Origin: a virus
DNA length: 28,890 bases
Virus record (IMG/VR): IMGVR_UViG_3300027736_002814
Span: 1 to 28,890 of that record
Reading direction: 5' to 3' (one strand)
Shown here: piece after piece, positions 6,280 through 11,638 of the stretch
How the letters are laid out: every line of letters begins with the position of its first letter
Numbering within the stretch: the stretch's first letter is position 1
Translations under genes and position numbers: made by a program
Notes under the pieces: model-generated
Seen by the model: only the letters and a program-made list of their open reading frames with translations
What the model was told of the DNA's origin: nothing
Databases searched by the model: none

Positions 6280-6665
6280 GCGAGTAGGTCTAACATTGCT
6301 TGTTTTGCGTCGAACTTTGCAACGCGTGGTTTCTTTGGTTTCGCCTCACCCGCCGTTGCGGCGGTGGAGGTCATTGAATGGAGCGTTTTTATGTCCGCCC
6401 CGAAGTTGGCGTTGTGCCCGAGATACAACTCGTTGGTGGCGAGGCATCGGAACCATGAGACCAGCCCGTCGGTGCATAGCACCTCGAGTGTTCCCATGGC
6501 GTCCAAGCCGCGAAGCGTTGCGTGGGCACGCTGTGTTGGACGCCACTGATGTGCAGTTGCGTGCGGCAGCACGATTGCATAGTCCGCCATTACGCGGACC
6601 AGCGACTCGTTGTTGGCGGACGCGACTGCATCGCGTTCCGCGTACCATGCGGGAAGTTTACTCAT
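6276..6665 (-). CDS. hypothetical early protein (129 aa)
   Basis: The start is at ATG 6665 (MSKLPAWYAERDAVA), overlapping the upstream stop by 8 nt; a longer open frame to 6764 overlaps the previous gene and is rejected. Residues 1-85 look folded (SLVRVMADYAIVLP, LRGLDAMGTLEVLCTDGLVS). The C-terminal ~40 residues are Ala/Lys/Pro-rich (GEAKPKKPRVAKF) and may bind nucleic acid. It is coupled to the following gene by ATGA. No family is recognised. Confidence 0.73.
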   Translation of the reverse strand: MSKLPAWYAERDAVASANNESLVRVMADYAIVLPHATAHQWRPTQRAHATLRGLDAMGTLEVLCTDGLVSWFRCLATNELYLGHNANFGADIKTLHSMTSTAATAGEAKPKKPRVAKFDAKQAMLDLLA

Positions 6666-6900
6666 CGCTGCCCTCCTTGAGTGAGGACAACTCGGCGATG
6701 GCACTCTGGCAGCCCTTGACCAGGGAGATGATCTCCCATGGTTGAGGGTTGGGTTCGTTGGCACAATGGATGATGTCCGCGAGTCTCCAGTCTAGCTCAT
6801 CGCGGATTACACCTATGCAATAGGCATGGATGCGTCGGATATCTGCGTCGGAGCGTATGCGGGAACGACTTGGTCGTGGTGTTGGTGTTGGTTGGCTCAT
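6658..6900 (-). CDS. hypothetical early protein (80 aa)
   Basis: This is an 80-residue ORF starting at ATG 6900. The first codons are Pro/Thr/Arg-rich and CA-rich in DNA (SQPTPTPRPSRSR), then a helical domain follows (DIRRIHAYCIGVIRDELDWR, LVKGCQSAIAELSSL). It lies in the tightly packed leftward array, 12 nt after the stop of the 72-residue gene. No motif is recognised. Confidence 0.7.
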   Translation of the reverse strand: MSQPTPTPRPSRSRIRSDADIRRIHAYCIGVIRDELDWRLADIIHCANEPNPQPWEIISLVKGCQSAIAELSSLKEGSDE

Positions 6901-6912
6901 AGATTTTGTTGG

Positions 6913-7131
6913 TTATAGATGGTCTTTAACGGTGATTTTCTTCAGCCAGTGCTGGCACTCTGCGACTAGCTCGCGGACTTCCACGAGCCGCTCTGGGGTG
7001 GGGAATTCTAGGTATATGGACATCGCTTTGAGGCGATGGTCCAAACGGTGACGCACGTCGTAAAGAAGTGACGCCAACGACTCTTCGCGGATGCTTTTGT
7101 TGATTGCTTGGGCAATTTCGGGTGTCATCAT
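6913..7131 (-). CDS. small helical early protein (72 aa)
   Basis: The start is set at ATG 7131 (MMTPEIAQAINKS) just after the stop of the previous gene; the frame upstream overlaps that gene. The whole protein is predicted helical and charged (SIREESLASLLYDVRHRLDH, ERLVEVRELVAECQHWLKK), so a small helical bundle or coiled coil is likely. A second ATG at 7128 is an equally good start. No family is recognised. Confidence 0.68.
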   Translation of the reverse strand: MMTPEIAQAINKSIREESLASLLYDVRHRLDHRLKAMSIYLEFPTPERLVEVRELVAECQHWLKKITVKDHL

Positions 7132-7132
7132 A

Positions 7133-7339
7133 TTAATCGAACAGACTAGCCAATGTGATTGGCGGGGTTGGTGGTTTGCGTGGTGAGCGTGTGCGGGGCT
7201 TGTGCCACCACCCAGCATCGCGTTCGCGTTGCGTGAGCGGCTTGAAGAACCCGAGGTTGGGGGACCACCCCGCCTTTACGGCGGGGCGGTCGTGGTTGGT
7301 TGGTGGGACGGCTGTCCCGTGTGTGGGTGATAGGATCAT
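7133..7339 (-). CDS. small Pro/Arg-rich early protein (68 aa)
   Basis: The ATG at 7339 overlaps the upstream stop (ATGA). The product is rich in Pro, Arg and Trp (KPLTQRERDAGWWHKPRTRS, then RKPPTPPITLASLFD) and has little regular secondary structure. The short C-terminal ITLASLFD looks like a linear interaction peptide. It may be a disordered binding protein. No family is recognised; coupling to both neighbours is the main support. Confidence 0.58.
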   Translation of the reverse strand: MILSPTHGTAVPPTNHDRPAVKAGWSPNLGFFKPLTQRERDAGWWHKPRTRSPRKPPTPPITLASLFD

Positions 7340-7668
7340 TGGTGGTGGGTGTTGCACACCTCGCACTCGAAAAACGAATCTCTTCGTAAATGGAGCATCT
7401 GCCCGCAACATTCGCCCTCACGCTCTCGTGAGAAGTAGACGAATCCGTCCTTGTCGGGGACGAGACTATTACGGCGTTTGATTTTACCCTTGGCGAAAGC
7501 CTCGGGTGGGGCTTCCGACCAAAAGGTGCAAGCCATGTCACTGACATTACCATCGGGGGTGGTGCCGTTTTTGACAAACGACCATCCGATGGTTTCTTGT
7601 GCCAAAATGTAGTCGAGCGGATATCCCGCTTCCACATAACTGGCGATTAGTTTCTCACGTTTGACCAT
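7336..7668 (-). CDS. small protein with C-terminal zinc-ribbon-like Cys pairs (110 aa)
   Basis: This is a 110-residue protein starting at ATG 7668. Two Cys pairs near the end (GECCGQM and ECEVCNTHH, about 14 residues apart) with two following His suggest a zinc ribbon, though the first pair is adjacent (CC) rather than CxxC. The N-terminal ~40 residues are helical. The gene is preceded by the repeated double-hairpin leader (copy A). Zinc ribbons of this size in phages are often transcription or replication accessory proteins, but the function here is not shown. Confidence 0.72.
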   Translation of the reverse strand: MVKREKLIASYVEAGYPLDYILAQETIGWSFVKNGTTPDGNVSDMACTFWSEAPPEAFAKGKIKRRNSLVPDKDGFVYFSREREGECCGQMLHLRRDSFFECEVCNTHHQ

Positions 7669-7685
7669 TGCGTTGGGTTCTAATT

Positions 7686-7752
7686 CACGAATCGCTCGTG
7701 GGGCGTTGACGCGTGTTACGTCGAAAGCATTGGGGGGAAAGGTTCTGGGGGG
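7686..7752 (-). repeat. double stem-loop start-associated leader, copy A
   Basis: On the minus-strand RNA there is first a C-tract (two runs of six C), then stem GACGU-AACAC-GCGUC (closing with a U-G wobble), then CACGA-GCGAU-UCGUG. The second hairpin ends 17 nt before the ATG at 7668. The same arrangement precedes the next two genes (copies B and C). Confidence 0.75.
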
Positions 7753-7758
7753 AACATT

Positions 7759-7986
7759 TTATGCGTGCGTTCCGTCCCACCGAATTTCGCGGAGAACAAC
7801 TATGAGTGGCATGAACTCATACGCCCATGGGGCGTGGTGAAGTTCTTCGATTCCCTCGCCGTTGAATGTGCGTTCGACGATCACACCTTCGCCGTCTTTG
7901 ACGACTAGATAATGAGTCTTAGGGTTGATCTTCCCTCGAATTGCATCTGCGATTCTGACTTGGAGCTTTTCTGATAGTTTAGGCAT
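7759..7986 (-). CDS. small early protein, MPKL start (75 aa)
   Basis: This is a 75-residue ORF with ATG at 7986, preceded by double-hairpin leader copy B. The N-terminus is helical (SEKLQVRIADAIRGK) and the rest looks beta-rich (THYLVVKDGEGVIVERTF, then MPLIVVLREIRW). It shares the MPK start and similar size with the next gene (8067-8282) but no clear homology along its length. No family is recognised. Confidence 0.76.
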   Translation of the reverse strand: MPKLSEKLQVRIADAIRGKINPKTHYLVVKDGEGVIVERTFNGEGIEELHHAPWAYEFMPLIVVLREIRWDGTHA

Positions 7987-8004
7987 ACTGCATTTACTCT
8001 ATTG

Positions 8005-8055
8005 CACGAGACGCTCGTGTGGCGTTTGACGCTGTTGCGTCGAAAATGTGGGGGG
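8005..8055 (-). repeat. double stem-loop start-associated leader, copy B
   Basis: On the minus strand a C6 tract is followed by GACGC-AACA-GCGTC and CACGAG-CGT-CTCGTG, ending 18 nt before the ATG at 7986. Compared with copies A and C, both halves of the stems change together (GACGC/GCGTC here, AACGC/GCGTT in copy C). That pattern favours selection on RNA pairing. Confidence 0.78.
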
Positions 8056-8066
8056 AACACTCGGCG

Positions 8067-8282
8067 TTAGCCGAGAAGGTTTTCAAAATCCTTGAGACAT
8101 AGGATGTCTTTAAGGTTGATTTCCACATAGTGGAAACCCTCGCCCCGAAGGAAGTTGAGTGCGACAATGTCTTCATCCAGCCACCCATTCACATGGATGA
8201 CCACCCCAATCCGCTCGGCGAATTGGTAGAGTAGTCGGTTGAGACAATCTTGCGTCTTGTTAGGTTTGATAAACTTAGGCAT
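8067..8282 (-). CDS. small early protein, MPKF start (71 aa)
   Basis: This is a 71-residue ORF with ATG at 8282, preceded by double-hairpin leader copy C. The N-terminal helix (KTQDCLNRLLYQFAERIG) is followed by strands (VVIHVNGW, GFHYVEINL) and a C-terminal helix (CLKDFENLLG), a compact alpha/beta fold. It is the first gene downstream of the origin-like stretch. No family is recognised. Confidence 0.75.
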   Translation of the reverse strand: MPKFIKPNKTQDCLNRLLYQFAERIGVVIHVNGWLDEDIVALNFLRGEGFHYVEINLKDILCLKDFENLLG

Positions 8283-8295
8283 TTGGACTTTCTGT

Positions 8296-8347
8296 CACGA
8301 TACGCTCGTGAGGCGTTTAACGCGTGTTGCGTTGAAATCTTTTGGGG
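8296..8347 (-). repeat. double stem-loop start-associated leader, copy C
   Basis: On the minus strand a C4 tract is followed by AACGC-AACAC-GCGTT and CACGA-GCGTA-TCGTG, ending 13 nt before the ATG at 8282. The G-to-A and C-to-T changes in the first stem compensate each other relative to copies A and B. Confidence 0.75.
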
Positions 8348-8549
8348 AGAATTGCTGAAGGCGATCAAGTAGGTAGGTAGATGCTGGGGGCATCCTCCCC
8401 GCCTGTAAGGTAGGTAGGTAGTTAATTTTTTTTTTTATATACCATAGGGGCGGGGAGAGCGTATAAACACTCCCCGCCCCATTGGATAGATGCCCCGTGG
8501 CATTTACCTACCCACTTGCTTGCCTTATCTGAGAACCGAAATGCTATCG
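8348..8549. other. gene-free origin-like stretch (repeats, T11, GC palindrome)
   Basis: This is the core of a 301-bp gap. It holds TAGGTAGGTAG (8370-8380), AGGTAGGTAGGTAG (8408-8421), a T11 tract (8426-8436) and an AT-rich ATATACCATA. Next come an 11-bp perfect GC-rich palindrome (GGGGCGGGGAG 8447-8457 with CTCCCCGCCCC 8470-8480) and an inverted copy of the repeat (TTTACCTACCC, 8503-8513). Two small hairpins, GATGC-TGGGG-GCATC and ATGCC-CCGT-GGCAT, flank it. Iteron-like repeats plus an AT tract and a stable stem are typical of replication origins. A complex promoter or terminator is the alternative. The T-run lies on the wrong side of the stem to make a rho-independent terminator on either strand. 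Confidence 0.4.
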
Positions 8550-8575
8550 TAGAGGATTGAAATGGACGGGTGATT
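8550..8575 (+). repeat. 26-nt inverted repeat bracketing the 8584-9129 gene, left arm
   Basis: TAGAGGATTGAAATGG followed by ACGGGTGATT matches the reverse complement of 9199-9224 at 24 of 26 positions. The copies point inward at the single gene between them, about 620 bp apart. Confidence 0.85.
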
Positions 8576-8583
8576 GGATGAGA

Positions 8584-9129
8584 CTAGGCGAAGGCGTTTT
8601 TCACTTCCGCCTTGAGCTTCGCCTTTTTCTCGGCGAGGAATACACGGCATCCCTCTGTTACACTTTCGTGCGTGATCACGGTGATTTTGAACTTCGCGGC
8701 GACCACCGTTCGCTTTTCTGGAGCGAGAGCGAAGAACTCTTTCACAAGAGCCAGAAGCTCTTTCGTGTCGGCAGGATTTGAACCCGTGTTTTCGGTCACT
8801 GTGACCCCATGGAAGCGGACGCTTTGACCCGAAGGCAACTCGACGCTCGTGGTGAATTCAAACTTGAGACTTTCAGCGATACTCACGCTGTAGTCCACGG
8901 AGGAGCGATTAAATCCAGCGGGGCGTTTAAACCCTTCCTTCTTATTCTTCTCCCATCCCAACAAGTTTCCGAATACTTGAGCTTCTGCATTGCTCGAGAC
9001 CGAACGCTCGAACAAATACAATGCTCCGAGGCTCGCTAACTCGCGTCCTGCCGCTTCGAGTGTTTGCTCGCCTTCAAAGGCGACCAAAGAAGTGATCTCG
9101 AAATTACCGAATGTCTTATTGATTTTCAT
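8584..9129 (-). CDS. hypothetical early protein bracketed by inverted repeats (181 aa)
   Basis: The start is at ATG 9129 (MKINKTFGNFEITSLVAF) after an A-rich leader (ACAATAATAAT); the open frame extends to 9204 but that part lies over the inverted repeat. The N-terminal part looks alpha/beta, a central part is beta-like (SVDYSVSIAESLKFEFTTSV), and the C-terminus is Lys/Ala-rich helix (LAEKKAKLKAEVKNAF). It is separated by gaps from both neighbours, unlike the rest of the array, and flanked by a 26-nt inverted repeat, which suggests an independently controlled or moved gene. No family is recognised. Confidence 0.78.
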   Translation of the reverse strand: MKINKTFGNFEITSLVAFEGEQTLEAAGRELASLGALYLFERSVSSNAEAQVFGNLLGWEKNKKEGFKRPAGFNRSSVDYSVSIAESLKFEFTTSVELPSGQSVRFHGVTVTENTGSNPADTKELLALVKEFFALAPEKRTVVAAKFKITVITHESVTEGCRVFLAEKKAKLKAEVKNAFA

Positions 9130-9198
9130 ATTATTATTGTTGTGTGCTGATGGTTTGACTTCTAGCGACTCAGCTTCATGCCTTATCGATAGAATCCA

Positions 9199-9224
9199 AA
9201 CCACCCGCCCATTTCAATCCTCTA
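9199..9224 (-). repeat. 26-nt inverted repeat bracketing the 8584-9129 gene, right arm
   Basis: This is the reverse complement of the left arm with two mismatches. It lies about 70 nt upstream of ATG 9129, in the probable leader or promoter of that gene. Confidence 0.85.
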
Positions 9225-9516
9225 TGATGAGAGGTCATCACCTTTATACACAAGGGGTGATCGTCATACTCTCTTAGCGATCATGATCGCTATCGTCGAC
9301 ACTTGCTATCGTGCCGCTAGAATGTTCAAAGAACCATCGCCGAATGAATCGCCGATCTGGCAGAGAGGCTTCGCGGACCATCCATCAGACCCTTGCGGGT
9401 CGCTAGCTCCTCTCTCCATATATAGCATTCCCGCCAAGGTGGGACAGCCTCGGGGTACCTTCGCCCAGAGACCCCTGCAACAATACAATACAGCCGTGTA
9501 CAGCGATTTTTTCGTT
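9225..9516. other. gene-free segment with palindrome and folded-RNA-like element
   Basis: No credible ORF is seen here. It contains TGATGA-GAGG-TCATCA (9225-9240) and an 18-nt perfect palindrome TAGCGATCATGATCGCTA (9275-9292). It also has a branched inverted-repeat element in which AGAGAGG (9362-9368) pairs with CCTCTCT (9409-9415) around an inner hairpin GACCC-TTGC-GGGTC (9388-9401). Further on is a short hairpin CCCGC-CAAG-GTGGG. The palindrome is operator-like; the branched element could be a small RNA or a leader of the 9129 transcript. Confidence 0.5.
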
Positions 9517-9747
9517 TTACAACCCTAACGCACTGCGCGATGTGTCCGCTGTATTGTCCAAAGGACCGGACAATACCATGAGCGAAGCGCGCAACCCAGC
9601 ACGCGACCCCGCGAGATATGCCGTTTCACGGCATGTAGAGGGCTGAGGACAGAAACGCTGCCATGCGCGATACGGTCGGAACGGAGCGTTGCAGTGTGAA
9701 CAGGCTGCTAAAGGCAGCGGTTGGCGGAGCATTGGTTTGTGTGACAT
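9517..9747 (-). CDS. small four-cysteine zinc-finger protein (76 aa)
   Basis: The start is set at ATG 9747 (MSHKPMLRQP), because the recognisable domain follows directly; the longer frame to 9906 is not protein-like. Cys16 and Cys19 (CSHC), then FRPYRAWQRFC with Cys33, and Cys39 followed by RETAY form the small zinc finger seen in many bacterial and phage proteins of the type CxxC-x(n)-F-x-P-x(n)-QRFC-x(n)-CR. The C-terminal ~18 residues (VLSGPLDNTAD) are encoded by palindrome copy 2 and may be a repeat-derived extension. It is the rightmost leftward gene and so probably among the first early genes expressed. Confidence 0.68.
   Translation of the reverse strand: MSHKPMLRQPLPLAACSHCNAPFRPYRAWQRFCPQPSTCRETAYLAGSRAGLRASLMVLSGPLDNTADTSRSALGL
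9551..9576. repeat. dispersed palindrome GTATTGTCC-N8-GGACAATAC, copy 2
   Basis: Perfect 9-nt arms at 9551-9559 and 9568-9576. It overlaps the 3' end of the zinc-finger gene (minus strand). On the plus strand the right arm is followed after 1 nt by an ATG that opens a 22-codon ORF (9578-9646, MSEARNPARDP...), whose expression is unproven. Confidence 0.85.
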
Positions 9748-9976
9748 AGAGGTTTGGTTTTTGTACAGCAGAATAGACGAGCCTTCCGCTGATCTGCTAT
9801 TGGCGGAAGGTAGAAGCCCCAAATCGAGGCTCATAAGGCTTAATATAGCCTTGCCCGAAGGGATGCGCCACCCTTTTCTTCGCCTTGGAAAGAATCTTTT
9901 CCCCACGTTGCACGTAGTGCGGAAATAGATTTAAGAATCTAATTTGCATTCGCCCCGCCTTGGGCTACATTGCTCC
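9748..9976. promoter_or_regulatory. divergent early/late control region
   Basis: This is the only stretch between leftward and rightward genes, so promoters for both directions are expected here. It contains CCTTCCGC/GCGGAAGG (9782-9810, 8-bp stem, 13-nt loop), AAGGCT-TAATAT-AGCCTT (9835-9852, palindrome with a -10-like centre), GGAAA/TTTCC, and the promoter-like element at 9927-9948. No good sigma70 -35/-10 pair is evident. Confidence 0.55.
9927..9948 (+). promoter_or_regulatory. candidate late promoter element, copy 2
   Basis: This 22-nt segment ends in AGAATCTAATTTGCA, 28 nt before the first rightward ATG (9977). It matches 19 of 22 positions of the leftward element at 3248-3269. Confidence 0.42.
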
Positions 9977-10129
9977 ATGCCTATTCGTGTCATGCCAGCA
10001 AATCGCAATTTTACAACGGAACGCCCGTCCACGACCGCATACACTGGTCCAGCACCCGTACGTAACACGCCGAAAGTCGCGGTCATGGCGCCTCCGACGC
10101 CCGTTGCTGCTCCCTCTCCTACGGTATGA
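9977..10129 (+). CDS. small Pro/Thr-rich protein (50 aa)
   Basis: The ATG at 9977 opens a 50-codon ORF (MPIRVMPANRNFTTERPSTT...) whose TGA overlaps the ATG of the small terminase gene (ATGA). The product is rich in Pro, Ala, Thr and Val and probably unstructured. Coupling to the terminase gene and position as first gene of the rightward operon are the only support. No family is recognised. Confidence 0.55.
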   Translation: MPIRVMPANRNFTTERPSTTAYTGPAPVRNTPKVAVMAPPTPVAAPSPTV

Positions 10130-10812
10130 GCGATTCCAACATCATCATTGACCTTTTTGACCTCCTTAGTGCGAACGAAGGCGTGCCTAACGTCACACGT
10201 GAGGAGCAAGCAGCGGTATTGTCCAAGATTCGGGACAATACTGTGGGAGCGCGCGGCGGTAACCTCGAAGCACCAGGGTCTTACCCCGAACGTAGACGCT
10301 CATCGTTGAATGCGGATATGACTCCCGATGGTATGCCCATGTTGCACAAGTTCGTCAAAGACGACTCGGCGATTGTAGGGCGTAAAGCCGAGCAGCCATG
10401 GCATCGTATGGCAGCGTTCATGTTGTTAGCGGGTCGCACGAACAGTGAGATCGCTCTTGCGGCTGGTGTCACTCCCATGTGTGTATCACAGCTACGCGCA
10501 CAACGCTGGTTTCAAGAACTCCTTGCAGTTCTGGCGAATGAATCGGGCCAAGACGTTACAGGCGCACTAATGTCCCATGTGCACAACGCGATTAACGCCA
10601 TTGCAGAGATTGCTGAGACTTCCGACAACCCCCGCGTAAGGCTCTCGGCAAATCTCGCACTTTTAGAGCATGCTCACGGCAAGCCTTTGCAAAAGGTTAT
10701 ATCGAGCGTCTCCCACACCACTCACGCTTCACCATCTGAAGAGATGGAGAGCATCCAACAACAACTGGCTACATTACGTGCCAGCTCCACAATGAGCGCA
10801 AGCTCACTATAG
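10126..10812 (+). CDS. terS: probable small terminase subunit
   Basis: This is a 228-residue protein. A helix-turn-helix-like segment (residues ~93-135, MLLAGRTNSEIALAAGVTP then CVSQLRAQRWF) and a helical segment ending RLSANLALLEHAHGKPLQK are typical of small terminase subunits, which recognise packaging sites and recruit the large subunit. The first ~60 residues are variable, and residues ~30-40 (AVLSKIRDNTV) are encoded by palindrome copy 3. An in-frame GTG at codon 40, 1 nt after the right palindrome arm, could give a shorter 189-residue form. The large subunit is 2.4 kb downstream, separated by virion-like and lysis genes. The call rests on HTH and context, not on a diagnostic motif. Confidence 0.7.
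   Translation: MSDSNIIIDLFDLLSANEGVPNVTREEQAAVLSKIRDNTVGARGGNLEAPGSYPERRRSSLNADMTPDGMPMLHKFVKDDSAIVGRKAEQPWHRMAAFMLLAGRTNSEIALAAGVTPMCVSQLRAQRWFQELLAVLANESGQDVTGALMSHVHNAINAIAEIAETSDNPRVRLSANLALLEHAHGKPLQKVISSVSHTTHASPSEEMESIQQQLATLRASSTMSASSL
10216..10241. repeat. dispersed palindrome GTATTGTCC-N8-GGACAATAC, copy 3
   Basis: Perfect 9-nt arms at 10216-10224 and 10233-10241 inside the small terminase gene, followed after 1 nt by an in-frame GTG (10243). The reading phase is the same as in the zinc-finger gene (copy 2), giving VLS-x-x-x-DNT in both proteins. Confidence 0.85.
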
Positions 10813-10825
10813 AAACCAAAACAAA

Positions 10826-11422
10826 ATGGCATATCCACAAGCATCCGCAATTCAACAAGGCGGAACAATCGTTAAAGTCGGGAGCATCTCCCCACGTTGT
10901 ATTAACACTGGCGGCACCGCCGCATCAAACACAGCAGACGGCACGGACGTTACAGTGTCGACTACAGCAATGTTTACTGCAGAACTTTTAGCCCCCGCAC
11001 CAAGTTGGAGCACTGGCGTAGCCGTGTTTAATGGTACACGCGGAGACTCTTGGACTGAACGTGCCGCATTGTATAATGCTACTGGACAGATTATTGCGGT
11101 TACCGCAACTACTACTGTTGCTGCGGCAGACGTTTACCTTAACCTGCCTTGGGCATCAGAGTTTGTTAGCGTTCCCGGCACCGCCACCGCACTTGTCGGA
11201 CGTTTGTACCTGCCCGCTGGCACTTACTATGTTGGTGTTAATGCTGTCACTACTGGTACTGGTACTGGCAACAAACACAACTGCGTTACTGTAGGAGCGC
11301 ATGGCACGTCCAACATCACGATCGTGGCAGCTACGGCTTTCACCACAGGTGGAACGTCCTTGTCCATTACGCCTCCAACCACGTTTACCACAAACGTTGG
11401 TCCTTACGCCTCCCTCTACTAA
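10826..11422 (+). CDS. beta-rich probable virion protein (198 aa)
   Basis: The start is at ATG 10826 after an A-rich leader (ACCAAAACAAA). The protein is extremely rich in Thr, Ala, Gly and Val, poor in Lys, and predicted to be nearly all beta strand. The core (TGVAVFNGTRGDSWTERAAL, then GRLYLPAGTYYVGVNA) resembles jelly-roll-like proteins common in phage structural operons, with pattern adhesive surface, xVxNGT, ALYN. It is likely a decoration or fibre component. No exact family can be named. Two further beta-rich ORFs follow closely. Confidence 0.7.
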   Translation: MAYPQASAIQQGGTIVKVGSISPRCINTGGTAASNTADGTDVTVSTTAMFTAELLAPAPSWSTGVAVFNGTRGDSWTERAALYNATGQIIAVTATTTVAAADVYLNLPWASEFVSVPGTATALVGRLYLPAGTYYVGVNAVTTGTGTGNKHNCVTVGAHGTSNITIVAATAFTTGGTSLSITPPTTFTTNVGPYASLY

Positions 11423-11428
11423 AACCCA

Positions 11429-11638
11429 ATGTTACCGTACAACAATCTTAACTACGCGATGTTCGGGATTCCGTGTCCCGCATCAGCAGCGTTTACGTAT
11501 GTCTCCTCTGGCGCAGCCAATGACGACAACGTCGCTACGATCACGTATAAAAACGACGCTGGTACGACGATTGGTGTATTGACCTTTACGTATTGGGGTG
11601 CAACCAACAACGTCAAGACTGTAACACGTACTACGTAA
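11429..11638 (+). CDS. small beta-rich protein (69 aa)
   Basis: This is a 69-residue ORF 6 nt after the previous stop, ending in a TAATG overlap with the next gene. It is beta-rich (ATITYKNDAGTTIGVLTFTY) with no signal peptide or membrane segment. Probably a small virion component belonging with its two beta-rich neighbours. No family is recognised. Confidence 0.66.
   Translation: MLPYNNLNYAMFGIPCPASAAFTYVSSGAANDDNVATITYKNDAGTTIGVLTFTYWGATNNVKTVTRTT

Noticed and set aside
5017-6549. Plus-strand ORFs of 192 and 207 codons opposite the helicase and neighbours
   Set aside because: They lie on the opposite strand to well-supported, coupled genes, have no leader or partner, and show no recognisable motif.
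8426-8480. Rho-independent terminator at the GC palindrome with T11
   Set aside because: On the plus strand the T-run comes before the stem; on the minus strand the stem is followed by an A-run, so it cannot act as a classical terminator in either direction.
8760-8835. tRNA T-arm-like sequence (GGGTTCAAATCCTGCC on the minus strand)
   Set aside because: It lies inside the 181-residue coding frame; no matching acceptor stem, anticodon arm or D-arm could be found around it.
8550-9224. CRISPR array
   Set aside because: Only two copies, inverted and 620 bp apart, with no spacers; kept only as a speculative mimic.
9306-9528. Short ORFs on both strands in the 9225-9516 gap
   Set aside because: They lack protein-like composition and overlap strong palindromes and hairpins.
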